Shown here: positions 18,561 through 27,036 of the stretch, piece by piece | How positions within the stretch are numbered: the stretch's first letter is position 1 | Layout of the letters: each line of letters begins with the position of its first letter | NCBI RefSeq assembly: GCF_007644035.1 | Contig: NZ_VMTV02000909.1 | Span: 62,001-126,000 of the forward strand | Source: Vogesella mureinivorans | Lineage (GTDB): Bacteria; Pseudomonadota; Gammaproteobacteria; Burkholderiales; Chromobacteriaceae | DNA: 64,000 nt | Reading direction: 5' to 3' | Translations under genes and position numbers: made by a program | Notes under the pieces: generated by a model | What the model saw: only the letters and a program-made list of their open reading frames with translations | Databases searched by the model: none | What the model was told of the DNA's origin: nothing

Positions 18561-19081
18561 GATGATCTTTCTGTGCGGGCAAGCGCAGCCGGGTGCTGGT
18601 GGAACCAGTCACGCGCCGCCTGTGCGCTAAGGTGGTCAGTGCGAAACTGCATGATGCGCGGGCCAGCTGCGCGGTCTTTGTGGTACAGCGAGCGCAAGCA
18701 GTGGCCGGCTAACAGCTGGCGCAGTACCCGGCTTAGCTGCCGGGCATGGCCAAAGGGGGCGATAAAATCGGGCAGCCAGTAGCGGGGGCCACTGGCCCAG
18801 TCCTGCTCTGGCATGGTGGCGGGGTGGGCGGTGAGGTAGCGCTGCTCTGCCTCGGCGCTGAACCTGGCCCAGGCGGCGTAGGCCACGGGCTTGCTACCTT
18901 GAAACAGCAAGACAAACTGCTGCTGGCGTATGGCCGGTAGCAGCAGGCGCTGCAGGGTGTACAGCGGCGCATCGATATGCTGCGGGCTATGCATGAATAG
19001 CCATACCGCTGCGCCAAACGCCGTGGTTTCCTGCCACTGGCCCGGTATGAATGCGGGCGCCAGAATATGGAGCTGTTGCAC
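18557..19081 (-). CDS. cdiC: CdiC-like toxin-activating lysine acyltransferase (HlyC family)
   Basis: 174 residues. GTG start at 19081 with a strong AAGGAG site seven bases upstream. The HlyC signature is clear: WLFMHSPQH (catalytic His about 35), LLLPAI, the VAYAAWARFSAEAEQRY strand and WLPDFIAPFGH (catalytic Asp about 105). HlyC-type enzymes transfer fatty acyl chains from acyl-ACP to lysines of RTX toxins; in some CDI loci a homologue named CdiC lies between cdiB and cdiA and modifies CdiA. The same order is seen here, with a 4-nt overlap into cdiA, so the exoprotein is the likely substrate. Cytoplasmic; no signal peptide. Confidence 0.8.
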   Translation of the reverse strand: MQQLHILAPAFIPGQWQETTAFGAAVWLFMHSPQHIDAPLYTLQRLLLPAIRQQQFVLLFQGSKPVAYAAWARFSAEAEQRYLTAHPATMPEQDWASGPRYWLPDFIAPFGHARQLSRVLRQLLAGHCLRSLYHKDRAAGPRIMQFRTDHLSAQAARDWFHQHPAALARTERSS

Positions 19082-19092
19082 AGGCAGGCTCC

Positions 19093-20823
19093 TTAGTACT
19101 GCAGGTTGACGCTGAAACCACCCGTGGTGCGGGGCGTGCGCATGTACTCGGGCTGGCCGAAGGGCTGGCTGACAAATAGCTCGTAGCCTAGCCGCATGAC
19201 CTTGCCGCGCACCCCTAGCGTGGCACCGGCCAGGCGCTGCCCCAGCAGCATGCTGGCACTGGGGCCGGCTACACGGCCGTAGTCGTAGCCCAGATACACT
19301 TCTTGCCCGGCCAGCTGCCAGCCCAGCTCGTTGCGCACAAACCAGCCACGTTCTGCGCTGAGCTGGCTTTCCCCGTTATAACCGCGCACGGTGTAACGGC
19401 TGCCTATGGCAAAACGGTCTTGCGGCACCAGCGGGTTGCGGTTCCATTGCGCCCGCCACGCCAGGCCGTAGCGCAGCTTTTGCCCACCCAGGCTAAACGG
19501 GGCATCCAGCTGGGCATCGGCCAGATACAAGCGCGGGCGCGAGCTGCCTTCGCCAAAGGCTTCTTCTGGTGCCGGCATGGCGTTGCGGGCGCCGGTGCCA
19601 CGGCGGTAGGCCAGGTTCAGGTCCAGCGTGGCGGGGCCGATGAATTCACGCCAGCTGGCGCCGGCTTCCCAGCCGGCCATGCGGCGGCGCTGCACCTGGA
19701 TTTCGGTGTCGTCGATGAAATTACTACTGCCACGTTCCCAGCCTTTTAGTGACAGGCTGATTTTGCGTACGGCATCACGGTAGGCCAGCCGGGTGAGCTT
19801 GATGTCGCTGTTGTCGCTTTTGCCGCTATAGCGATAGGTCTGGCTGGCGCCGGCGACTTGCTGGTGGTAGCGGTTACGGCTGCCACTGTAGGCGAGCAGC
19901 CAGTAGCCGAAGGGGATGCTGTAGTGCCAGGCGTTGCTTTCGCTGCCGCGCTCGCCATCTGCCCCGCCCCCCATGTCCTGGTTGTGCGTGATGTAGAACA
20001 GGTCATTCAGGGTGAACAGGTGGTCGTACGATAGCGTCACGCTGCCCTGGTAGACGCCCGTGGCCTGGCTGCCGCCGTCGTCGGCGGTAAGCGTCAGGCG
20101 GTAGGGGTTGCCCTGCTGCCATTGCACGACCAGGTCGCTATCCCCGGGGCGGCTACCCTGGCCGCTAGCCGGCTCGATACGGATATCCGCCTCGGCGGTG
20201 GGGACGCGCTTGAGGTTTTCCAGGCCTTGCTCGATGTCCCGCAGGTTCAGCAGATCACCCTCTTGCATGGGTAAAGCGTTGGCCGCATGCAGGCGCGGGT
20301 CTGCTGGCTGGGCGTAACGGATGGCATGGATGCGGCCAGGCACGACGGTGAGGGTGAGGACGCCGGTAGCCAGATTTTGTGGCTGTACCAAAATGCGGGT
20401 GGTAATGAAGCCCCGTGCCATGATGGCGTTTTGTACCCGGCTGGCGGCCAGGTTGATGCCCTGCGTCCCGGTGCAATGGCCTACCAGTTCGTCTGGCTGG
20501 CCCTGCCCATCGCGGTCTGCCGCGCCAAGTGCCCATTGAAAATCCTCGGCGCCCTCGCCTGCCAGCCGCAGCTCGCCCATGACAAAGCAGGGCTGCTCGC
20601 CATGTGGATAGCGTGGCATATCGGGCTGGGTGGCGGACTCCAGGCGCACATCGGGGGCGGCGGGTGCCTGCTGTTGCAAGGCACGCTGTTGTTGCAGCTG
20701 TTGCTCGCGCTGGTCCAGTGCATTATCTGGCAGTGTCTGGGCCAGGGCTAAGGGGCAGGCAAGCCAGAGCAGGCTACTAAACGCTATTGGGCGTGGGCAT
20801 TGGGTAAGGCGTGGTGCGGGCAT
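19093..20823 (-). CDS. cdiB: CdiB/ShlB-type two-partner secretion transporter (TpsB)
   Basis: 576 residues from the ATG at 20823; an in-frame GTG at 20835 would add four residues. A signal peptide ends at ALA-QTLPDN. A periplasmic helix rich in Gln follows, then two POTRA-type regions (CFVMGELRLAGEGAEDF; GFITTRILVQPQNL), then a 16-strand-like Omp85 barrel with the VRGY motif (SRYTVRGYNGES) of the conserved loop that reaches into the pore. It ends in an aromatic residue (FSVNLQY), as BamA substrates do. Exports its TpsA partner, CdiA, across the outer membrane. First gene of cdiB-cdiC-cdiA. The stop codon lies within 1 nt of the cdiC ribosome site. Confidence 0.92.
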   Translation of the reverse strand: MPAPRLTQCPRPIAFSSLLWLACPLALAQTLPDNALDQREQQLQQQRALQQQAPAAPDVRLESATQPDMPRYPHGEQPCFVMGELRLAGEGAEDFQWALGAADRDGQGQPDELVGHCTGTQGINLAASRVQNAIMARGFITTRILVQPQNLATGVLTLTVVPGRIHAIRYAQPADPRLHAANALPMQEGDLLNLRDIEQGLENLKRVPTAEADIRIEPASGQGSRPGDSDLVVQWQQGNPYRLTLTADDGGSQATGVYQGSVTLSYDHLFTLNDLFYITHNQDMGGGADGERGSESNAWHYSIPFGYWLLAYSGSRNRYHQQVAGASQTYRYSGKSDNSDIKLTRLAYRDAVRKISLSLKGWERGSSNFIDDTEIQVQRRRMAGWEAGASWREFIGPATLDLNLAYRRGTGARNAMPAPEEAFGEGSSRPRLYLADAQLDAPFSLGGQKLRYGLAWRAQWNRNPLVPQDRFAIGSRYTVRGYNGESQLSAERGWFVRNELGWQLAGQEVYLGYDYGRVAGPSASMLLGQRLAGATLGVRGKVMRLGYELFVSQPFGQPEYMRTPRTTGGFSVNLQY

Positions 20824-20881
20824 GTCGACATTCACCGTGGTGCTGCCAGCATCTGGGATGCGCCGGCTGTATTCGATAAAT

Positions 20882-20906
20882 ATTGTTGAATGACATTTTC
20901 AACAAT
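20882..20906 (-). promoter_or_regulatory. Inverted repeat in the cdiB upstream region (candidate operator)
   Basis: Perfect 9-bp arms ATTGTTGAA / TTCAACAAT separated by 7 nt, 60 bp upstream of the cdiB start in an AT-rich stretch. No T run follows, so a protein-binding site is more likely than a terminator. The regulator is unknown. Confidence 0.4.
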
Positions 20907-21036
20907 TCAGCAAATCGCACCTTAACAAGTAATGTTGCGCTGCTCAGCATATCTATAAATACAAATGGCATGCCATGTTGCATTGCCGCATCACCACGCC
21001 GGCCCGTTTGGCATGTATGCGTGGTGTGGTAAGGCA

Positions 21037-21065
21037 TAAAAAAACCGCCCTGGCGGGCGGCTTTT
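21037..21065 (-). terminator. Terminator after psd
   Basis: Stem CCGCCC-TGGC-GGGCGG flanked by A7 on the left and CTTTT on the right, so it can stop transcription on both strands. It follows the psd stop and protects the cdiB upstream region. Confidence 0.85.
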
Positions 21066-21086
21066 GGGATGGGGCTTACACAGTGC

Positions 21087-21938
21087 TTAGGCGCTGGCGT
21101 GCTCTGCCATCGCCTCGCCCAGGCGTACGGGTTTGGCTGCCACCCAGCTGCTGTCAAAGCGGACGGTGTCTTTGGGGTACAGCAATACCACGGTAGAACC
21201 CAGCAGGAAGCGGCCCATTTCCTCGCCCTTCTTCAGCACGATCTGCTGGTCGTGGTAGCGCCACTCGCGCACTTCGCCACTGCGTGGCGGGTTTACGACG
21301 CCGTGCCAGACGGTGGCCATGCTGCCGACAATGGTGGCCCCCACCAACACCAGCACGAACGGGCCGCTATCGGTTTCAAACTCGCACACCACGCGTTCGT
21401 TACGGGCAAACAGGCCCGGTACGCCACGCGCGGTGGTGGGGTTCACCGAAAACAGGTCGCCGGGCACGTGAATCATGCGCAGCAGGCGGCCATCTGCCGG
21501 CATGTGGATGCGGTGGTAGTCGCGCGGGCTGAGGTAGATGGTGGCAAAGTGGCCGTTATCGAACTTGGCAGCCAGTGCAGTATCCCCGCCTACCAGCGCG
21601 GTGGTGCTGTAGTCGTGGCCTTTGGCCTGGAATATCTGGTCTTGGCGGATAGGGCCAAACTGGCTGATGGCACCATCTACCGGGCAGATAAAGGCCGCTT
21701 TTGCTAGCGGGCGGGCACCCGGTTTGAGCGCACGGGTGAAAAAGCTGTTGAAACTGCTATAGCTGGCCGGGTCCGGGTTGGCCGCCTCGGCCATATTCAC
21801 GTTGTAGCGGCCAATAAACCAGCGGATAAGACGGGTGGTGGCTTCGCCTGCTTCGGTATTGGCTATGCGGCCCGCCAGCAAGGTGAGCGCCTGTTTTGGC
21901 AGAAAGTATTGCGGCAACACAGCTAGACGGTAGCGCAC
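21087..21938 (-). CDS. psd: Phosphatidylserine decarboxylase
   Basis: Converts phosphatidylserine to phosphatidylethanolamine at the inner membrane. 283 residues from a GTG at 21938, chosen because AGGG lies just upstream and the protein then starts VRYRLAVLPQYFLPKQ as in the family; the open frame extends 32 codons further upstream without support. Family motifs: YSSFNSFFTRALKPGARP, the YHRIHMPADG segment with catalytic His, and near the C-terminus LGST, where autocleavage between Gly and Ser creates the pyruvoyl cofactor. Monocistronic with its own terminator. Confidence 0.95.
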   Translation of the reverse strand: MRYRLAVLPQYFLPKQALTLLAGRIANTEAGEATTRLIRWFIGRYNVNMAEAANPDPASYSSFNSFFTRALKPGARPLAKAAFICPVDGAISQFGPIRQDQIFQAKGHDYSTTALVGGDTALAAKFDNGHFATIYLSPRDYHRIHMPADGRLLRMIHVPGDLFSVNPTTARGVPGLFARNERVVCEFETDSGPFVLVLVGATIVGSMATVWHGVVNPPRSGEVREWRYHDQQIVLKKGEEMGRFLLGSTVVLLYPKDTVRFDSSWVAAKPVRLGEAMAEHASA

Positions 21939-22062
21939 GATGACACCCTGGGGATTAGCAAACCGCGCATTATAACAGCCCGGCTTTGCCGGTGGCAGCC
22001 CGACATCAACCCGCCCGCTAGCGCGGTAGATCATGCCGGGCCGCCAGCCACCCTATCAGGTG

Positions 22063-23082
22063 CTAGTCGCCAAAGCCGGCCAGCACCACCTTGCCGGTGG
22101 CGCTATTGCTTTCCAGCAGCGCGTGGGCGCGGCGCAGGTTGGCCGCATTAATACTGCCCAGGCTGGTGGACAAGGTGCTGCGGATACGGCCGGCGTCTAC
22201 CAGCTCGGCCACACGGCACAGCAGATGGTGCTGGGCAATCATGTCTGGCGTGGCAAACAGCGAGCGGGTGAACATCAGCTCCCAATGCAGCGAAATACTC
22301 TTGCGCTTGAGCTGGCGGATATCAATCGGCTCGGGGTCGTCAATCAGCGCCAGCTTGCCTTGCGGCTTTAATACTTTGACGATTTCATCGAAATGGCGGT
22401 CGGTCTGGTTCAGGCTGATCACGTAATCCACCTCGGCGATACCCTGTTCGGCCAACCCTTCGCCAAGCGGCTGCTGGTGGTTGACAACGTGCTGGGCGCC
22501 CAGCTCGCGCACCCAGGCCTGGCTTTCCGGGCGGGACGCTGTGGCAATGACCTGCAGGCCGGTGAGCACACGCGCCAGCTGAATCAGGATGGAGCCCACG
22601 CCACCGGCCGCCCCCACAATGAGCAAGCGCTCGCCGTGATGGGCGCCCTCTTGCAGGCCCAGGCGGTCGAACAGCAGCTCCCAGGCGGTAATGGCAGTGA
22701 GCGGCAGCGCGGCGGCCTCGGCAAAGCCCAGTGTAGCCGGCATGCGGCCAACAATACGCTCGTCCACCAGCTGCAGCTCGCTATTACTGCCATCGCGGTG
22801 GATCGCGCCGGCGTACCACACGCGGTCGCCGGGGCGGAACAGGGTAACCTGCTCGCCCACCGCCTCTACCACGCCGGCGGCATCCCAGCCCAGCACCTTA
22901 GGCTGTTGCTGCGCCTGGGCAGGCAGGCTTCGACGGATTTTGGTATCCACCGGGTTTACCGAGATGGCTTCTACCCGCACCAGCAGGTCGTGCCCGCTGG
23001 CCTGGGGGGCTGGCAGGGTAATGTCTTGCAGCGCCAGCTCGTGCGTGGCTGGCAGGTTGGCAAAGGCGGCGATGGCTTTCAT
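22063..23082 (-). CDS. Zinc-type alcohol dehydrogenase / quinone oxidoreductase family (MDR superfamily)
   Basis: 339 residues. GroES-like N-terminus (SVNPVDTKIR, GWDAAGVVEAVG) and a Rossmann domain with GAAGGVGSILIQLA, indicating NADPH binding. The Cys ligands of zinc-dependent alcohol dehydrogenases are absent, so this is the zinc-free quinone-reductase type, which reduces quinones or activated alkenes. ATG at 23082 with AAAGGA upstream. It is divergent from a LysR regulator with a 109-bp shared intergenic region, the common layout in which the regulator controls the oxidoreductase. Substrate unknown. It contains two copies of the repeated 10-mer (22138, 22743). Confidence 0.88.
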   Translation of the reverse strand: MKAIAAFANLPATHELALQDITLPAPQASGHDLLVRVEAISVNPVDTKIRRSLPAQAQQQPKVLGWDAAGVVEAVGEQVTLFRPGDRVWYAGAIHRDGSNSELQLVDERIVGRMPATLGFAEAAALPLTAITAWELLFDRLGLQEGAHHGERLLIVGAAGGVGSILIQLARVLTGLQVIATASRPESQAWVRELGAQHVVNHQQPLGEGLAEQGIAEVDYVISLNQTDRHFDEIVKVLKPQGKLALIDDPEPIDIRQLKRKSISLHWELMFTRSLFATPDMIAQHHLLCRVAELVDAGRIRSTLSTSLGSINAANLRRAHALLESNSATGKVVLAGFGD

Positions 23083-23191
23083 GGTCTGTCCTTTCTGGTA
23101 AGCAGGCAGACAGTGTGCCGCGTTTATATTGATACGATTAGCCGCTACAATCAGGAAATACTATCCGTACAGCCAGACAATAAGGCTAGAC

Positions 23192-24079
23192 ATGAAACTG
23201 GATGCCATGGCCCTGTTTGCCGTTGTGGCGAACGAAGGCAGCTTTACCGCCGCCGCACGCGTGTGCGGCCTGCCCAAATCCACGCTAAGCCAGCGTATAG
23301 CAGAGCTGGAAAGCCAGCTGGGCATGCGCCTGCTACAACGCACCACACGGCGGCTAAGCCTTACCACTGCCGGCCAGGCCTATCTGGTGCACTGCCAGGC
23401 CATGCTGGAAGCGGCCGAGGCAGCCGAGGCGGCTATCTCGCGTTTGCGCGATGCCCCCAGCGGGCAGCTACGCATTACCGCGCCAGAGGCATCCGGCACC
23501 CTGCTGCTGCCAGCATTACTGGCAGCCTTTGCCGAGCGTTACCCCGCCGTACAGGTGGCCTGCCTCATTACCGATGCACAGCTGGATCTGGTTGCCGAGC
23601 GCATCGACCTTGCGCTACGCACCGGGCAGCTGGCGGATTCCAGCTTTGTATCACGCAAGGTCGGCGCCGTAGGCCGGGTGCTGGTAGCGGCACCGGGCTA
23701 TCTGGCCGCTAAAGGTTGGCCGCAACAGCCAGCCGAGCTGGCCCGACACCAGCTGCTACTGCATACCGTGCTGCCGCAGTGGCCACTGCAACAGGACGGC
23801 GACGTGATGCTGATAGACGCCAGCCATGCCGGGCTACGCGCCAATAACCTGAATACCCTGCGCCAGCTGGCGCTAGCCGGGGCCGGCATTGCGCTGCTAC
23901 CGCGCTTTATGGTGCGCCACGACCTGGCCAACGGCAGCCTGCAACACCTGCTTCCTGCAAACCCCGTGCCGGAAAACCACTATTACGCGGTTTACCCCAG
24001 CCGCAGCCACCGCCCTGCAGCGCTGACTGCCCTGCTGGATTTTATCGATGAATACGGTTTGGCCGCGCAGCTGGCCTGA
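23192..24079 (+). CDS. LysR-family transcriptional regulator
   Basis: 295 residues from the ATG at 23192, preceded by AAGG. An in-frame upstream extension does not resemble the family; MKLDAMALFAVVANEGSFTA is the standard LysR start. Winged helix at residues 1-60 (AAARVCGLPKSTLSQRIAELESQLG), then a substrate-binding domain with the usual two lobes (GQLRITAPEASGTLLLPALL). Closest in style to the CrgA / DhcR-like subgroup. It probably controls the divergent oxidoreductase gene and itself. The inducer is unknown. Confidence 0.9.
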   Translation: MKLDAMALFAVVANEGSFTAAARVCGLPKSTLSQRIAELESQLGMRLLQRTTRRLSLTTAGQAYLVHCQAMLEAAEAAEAAISRLRDAPSGQLRITAPEASGTLLLPALLAAFAERYPAVQVACLITDAQLDLVAERIDLALRTGQLADSSFVSRKVGAVGRVLVAAPGYLAAKGWPQQPAELARHQLLLHTVLPQWPLQQDGDVMLIDASHAGLRANNLNTLRQLALAGAGIALLPRFMVRHDLANGSLQHLLPANPVPENHYYAVYPSRSHRPAALTALLDFIDEYGLAAQLA

Positions 24080-24115
24080 ATACCACCCGCCCAATGCCAC
24101 TGCTGCAGCAGCCAT

Positions 24116-25204
24116 TTATTTCAGCAAGGGTTTAAAGCTGAAACTGTAGCGTTTCAGCGCCGGATTCAGCACCTTGCTATAACGGCGAAAATCGATGCGG
24201 GAAAAATCCTGTTTGCCATACAGGCGCATAAACTGCTGTGCACTATTGGCATCGAACAGCATGAAGAGCGGCCAACGCTGCTCCAGCCCCTCGCTGGCAA
24301 AATCCCGCCCTTTGTCGTAGTCGTACAGCAGCACCAGCGACATGGCACCGGCAATAAAGTGCCCACCTGCCAGCGCGCTCAAGCGGCCATCCCGCACTGC
24401 CTGCAGGGCCTCGTCCGAAGTATTGACCGCGCTGAAAAACACATCCTTGCCGGCCTGCTTGCCGCGGTGTCCCCACACCTGCATGGCGCCCATGGCCATC
24501 AGGTCATTGCCTGCCCACACCATACGGGCCTGCGGGTAGCGCACATATAACCAGCCACCCTGCGCTAGGGCGTGTTCTTGCGACCAGCTGGCGTAAACCT
24601 CATCAACCAGCCTTACATCACCCGCTTCTTTAATGGCGCGGCGCATGCCATCACTGCGCCGTAAAGAAGACGGGGTGGCCGGGTCGCCACTGATGGCTAC
24701 CATTTGCAGCTTGCCGTGTACGCGCGGCACACCAGCATGGCGTGCTTTATTGATCAAGGATCTGGCAGTCAGGTAGCCCGCCTGCTCGGCATCCGGCTCC
24801 AATGAGCCCAGCCAGCCTTTGTATTGCTGCCTGGGCTGGCCAATATCACCCACACCAGGCAGGCGACCATTAAATGCCATGAAGGTCTTGATACCCGCAC
24901 CGTCCAGCAGCTTTAGTAGCTCGGGCCCAGTGCCTTTCTCATTGGAAAAAATCACATACTCAGGCCGATTTGATAAGGGCCTGGCAATAATCTCCCGCAC
25001 CTGCGCTAGCGCCTGGGCGTGGTTACGTTCGGCATAGCGAACCTCCAGCGTCACCCCCAGATCATCTGCTGCGGCCTGCATGGCTTTCCCCGCACTGAGC
25101 CAGTACAGCTCGTCGCTTTTTCCCGGATTGATAAAAACAACTGACATGGCCAACGCCTGTATGGCACAGCAGCACAACCCAATGCCCAGTACGATACGCT
25201 TCAT
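24116..25204 (-). CDS. Periplasmic substrate-binding protein (sugar / autoinducer-type fold)
   Basis: 362 residues. Signal peptide with cleavage after ALA (about residue 19), then MSVVFINPGKSDELYW as in the type-I periplasmic binding proteins of ribose/galactose and LuxP type. Two alpha/beta lobes are recognisable (VIFSNEKGTGPELLKLLDG; MVWAGNDLMAMGAMQVW, the effector-site Asn-Asp). ATG at 25204 with GGGGAAC upstream. No permease, ATPase or sensor kinase is adjacent, so it may be a sensory binding protein or a stray component. Ligand cannot be predicted. Confidence 0.8.
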   Translation of the reverse strand: MKRIVLGIGLCCCAIQALAMSVVFINPGKSDELYWLSAGKAMQAAADDLGVTLEVRYAERNHAQALAQVREIIARPLSNRPEYVIFSNEKGTGPELLKLLDGAGIKTFMAFNGRLPGVGDIGQPRQQYKGWLGSLEPDAEQAGYLTARSLINKARHAGVPRVHGKLQMVAISGDPATPSSLRRSDGMRRAIKEAGDVRLVDEVYASWSQEHALAQGGWLYVRYPQARMVWAGNDLMAMGAMQVWGHRGKQAGKDVFFSAVNTSDEALQAVRDGRLSALAGGHFIAGAMSLVLLYDYDKGRDFASEGLEQRWPLFMLFDANSAQQFMRLYGKQDFSRIDFRRYSKVLNPALKRYSFSFKPLLK

Positions 25205-25537
25205 TATGTGGTTCCCCGTTGTTAATGCCGGCGGGCTGCCCGCAGCAATATCACATCACCCATGCCTGATACACAGGCATCCATTCTCGGCATAAAACAG
25301 GAAACAATACCTATAAAAACAATTTTTATATCTATATATTCCGCAAAGAATATGGCACATCACGTTTCGCCTTTTTTGCCCGGCCGCTAAAATCAGCAGG
25401 AAATGCCATTAAAAACAAAATTAATTATCGAATTGATTAATAAAACATGGGGCGCACCATCAATATGACTTGGCAGGCTAAAGATTTACCTGATTTGGCA
25501 TGATAATTAACACGTACAGGCATGTCGGGAGCGCACA
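25205..25537. other. AT-rich 333-bp intergenic region
   Basis: No gene or RNA recognised. It is much more AT-rich than its surroundings between about 25300 and 25520, with several imperfect AT inverted repeats near 25420-25440. It should hold the promoters of the two divergent neighbours, but no box pair was convincing. Confidence 0.5.
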
Positions 25538-26200
25538 ATGAATCGAATACAACGCAAACCATTTATGGCTTTGCAGCACGAGCCAAGCCCCTGGGGCCCC
25601 ACTCATCAAGGCAAAGTAAGCACCATGCCACCACCGGCAGCAGACACGTCTGCCCTGTCTGGCGAATTTTTGAACTGGGCCCGCTGGCTGGACACCCTGC
25701 GCGATTCGGCCCGAGGCGGCGAGTACGCCGCCGTACAAGCGCTAGCCAAAGGCAAGCTGCGCTTTATCCTGCGCCGCAGCAGCCTGTTACGCGACAAGGC
25801 CATGCTCGGCCAGCTGCACCACCCGCAGCTGGCCGAGGCACAAGCCCTGTGCCAGGAGTTCGAGCAGGTGATAGGCGAGCTGACCGGCCGTGTGATGCCA
25901 CCAGCGGACGAGTGGCCACTGCCGGTGCGCCTCTATGCGCCGGAAAACACACCAGGCTCGGCCAGCAAGGCAAGCGGCCACCGTGGCCTGCATGAGCGCC
26001 GCCACGTACCGACACGACAAAACCGGCTGGATGCAGTGAGCCAGTCCGAAGCCCAGCAGGTGTATGGCTGCCTGCGTCTGGTGCTGCGTTTGCTGCAGCA
26101 GCAAGTCAACCTGGCCGAATCGCCCGCCATGCAGCAGGCCAATGACTTGCTGGCGCGCACGGTAAAGCTGGGTTATCTGGATAGCGAACCGGGCGCATGA
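25538..26200 (+). CDS. Hypothetical protein
   Basis: 220 residues from the ATG at 25538, which has GGGAG upstream; a second ATG at 25625 is possible and would give 191 residues. No family recognised. Predicted mostly helical and soluble, Gln/Leu/Arg-rich, with no signal peptide or membrane segment. A central basic linker rich in Gly/His/Arg (about 140-165) separates two helical halves. Codon use matches neighbouring core genes. It stands alone after an AT-rich upstream region. Confidence 0.6.
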   Translation: MNRIQRKPFMALQHEPSPWGPTHQGKVSTMPPPAADTSALSGEFLNWARWLDTLRDSARGGEYAAVQALAKGKLRFILRRSSLLRDKAMLGQLHHPQLAEAQALCQEFEQVIGELTGRVMPPADEWPLPVRLYAPENTPGSASKASGHRGLHERRHVPTRQNRLDAVSQSEAQQVYGCLRLVLRLLQQQVNLAESPAMQQANDLLARTVKLGYLDSEPGA

Positions 26201-26371
26201 CTGTCGGTGGGGCCGGCTTACCGCCGCTAACAAAACCTCACAAAGCACCTGCGCCAAGGCGCACCGCCACAGGACAGTACAAGTATTACCCCAAAGAGGC
26301 GCAGCGCAGAATCAGGGGGGTGTCAGCGATGCCTAGGCTAAAATAGGCGCCTCTCATCAGAAAGCGCCATC

Positions 26372-26950
26372 ATGCAGCAGATCGTTGACTTTATCCTGGA
26401 GCTGGACAAGCTCAAGGGCGTCACCCGCAAAACCCGGCCACTGGGGCTGGACCGCCAGGAAAACTCGGCCGAACACAGCTGGCAAATTGCCATGTTGGCC
26501 GCGTCGCTCGCCCCCTACGCGCCCGAGCCTGTGGACATGAACCGCGTCATCGCCATGCTGCTGGTGCACGATATCGGCGAGATCGACACCGGCGACACCA
26601 TCGTCTACGCCACCGAAGGCTGGGAAGAGCGCAAGGCTGCCGAGCTGGCCGCCGTAAAACGTATCTTTGGCCTGCTACCCGCCGCGCAGGGCGAGCCGTT
26701 TCTGGCGCTATGGCAAGAGTTCGACGCTGCCGAAAGCGCCGAGTCACGCTTTGCCAATGCCGCTGACCGTGCCATGCCCGTACTGCTGAACCTGGCCAAT
26801 AACGGCCAGAGCTGGCGTGAAAACGGCATTAGCTACCAGCGTGTGGTTGGCCGCATCCGCGAACCTATCGAAACAGGCTGCCCGGCGCTGTGGGCCTATC
26901 TGGCCGAACGCCTGGCCTATGCCGAAACCCAAGGCTGGTTTGGTGCCTGA
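26372..26950 (+). CDS. HD-domain nucleotidase, YfbR/HDDC2-like
   Basis: 192 residues. The metal-binding pattern of the HD superfamily is complete: AEHSW (His35), LLVHDIGE (His66-Asp67) and NAADRAMP (Asp132), with spacing like E. coli YfbR, a 5'-deoxynucleotidase for dNMPs. The motif GDTIVYA after HD is also family-typical. ATG at 26372; cytoplasmic. It ends at a bidirectional terminator shared with the convergent DUF4394 gene. The exact substrate is inferred from the family. One copy of the repeated 10-mer lies in frame at 26846. Confidence 0.85.
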   Translation: MQQIVDFILELDKLKGVTRKTRPLGLDRQENSAEHSWQIAMLAASLAPYAPEPVDMNRVIAMLLVHDIGEIDTGDTIVYATEGWEERKAAELAAVKRIFGLLPAAQGEPFLALWQEFDAAESAESRFANAADRAMPVLLNLANNGQSWRENGISYQRVVGRIREPIETGCPALWAYLAERLAYAETQGWFGA

Positions 26951-26968
26951 CAAATCGTAAGCCTCATG

Positions 26969-26999
26969 AAAAAAGCCGCCTTGCTCTGGCGGCTTTTTG
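26969..26999. terminator. Bidirectional terminator between convergent genes
   Basis: A 10-bp stem AAAAGCCGCC / GGCGGCTTTT with a 7-nt loop, A-rich on the left and T-rich on the right, placed between two convergent stop codons. Confidence 0.9.
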
Positions 27000-27036
27000 T
27001 TTGGCGCGGGCGAGCCAATACGCGATCGCCAATGGC

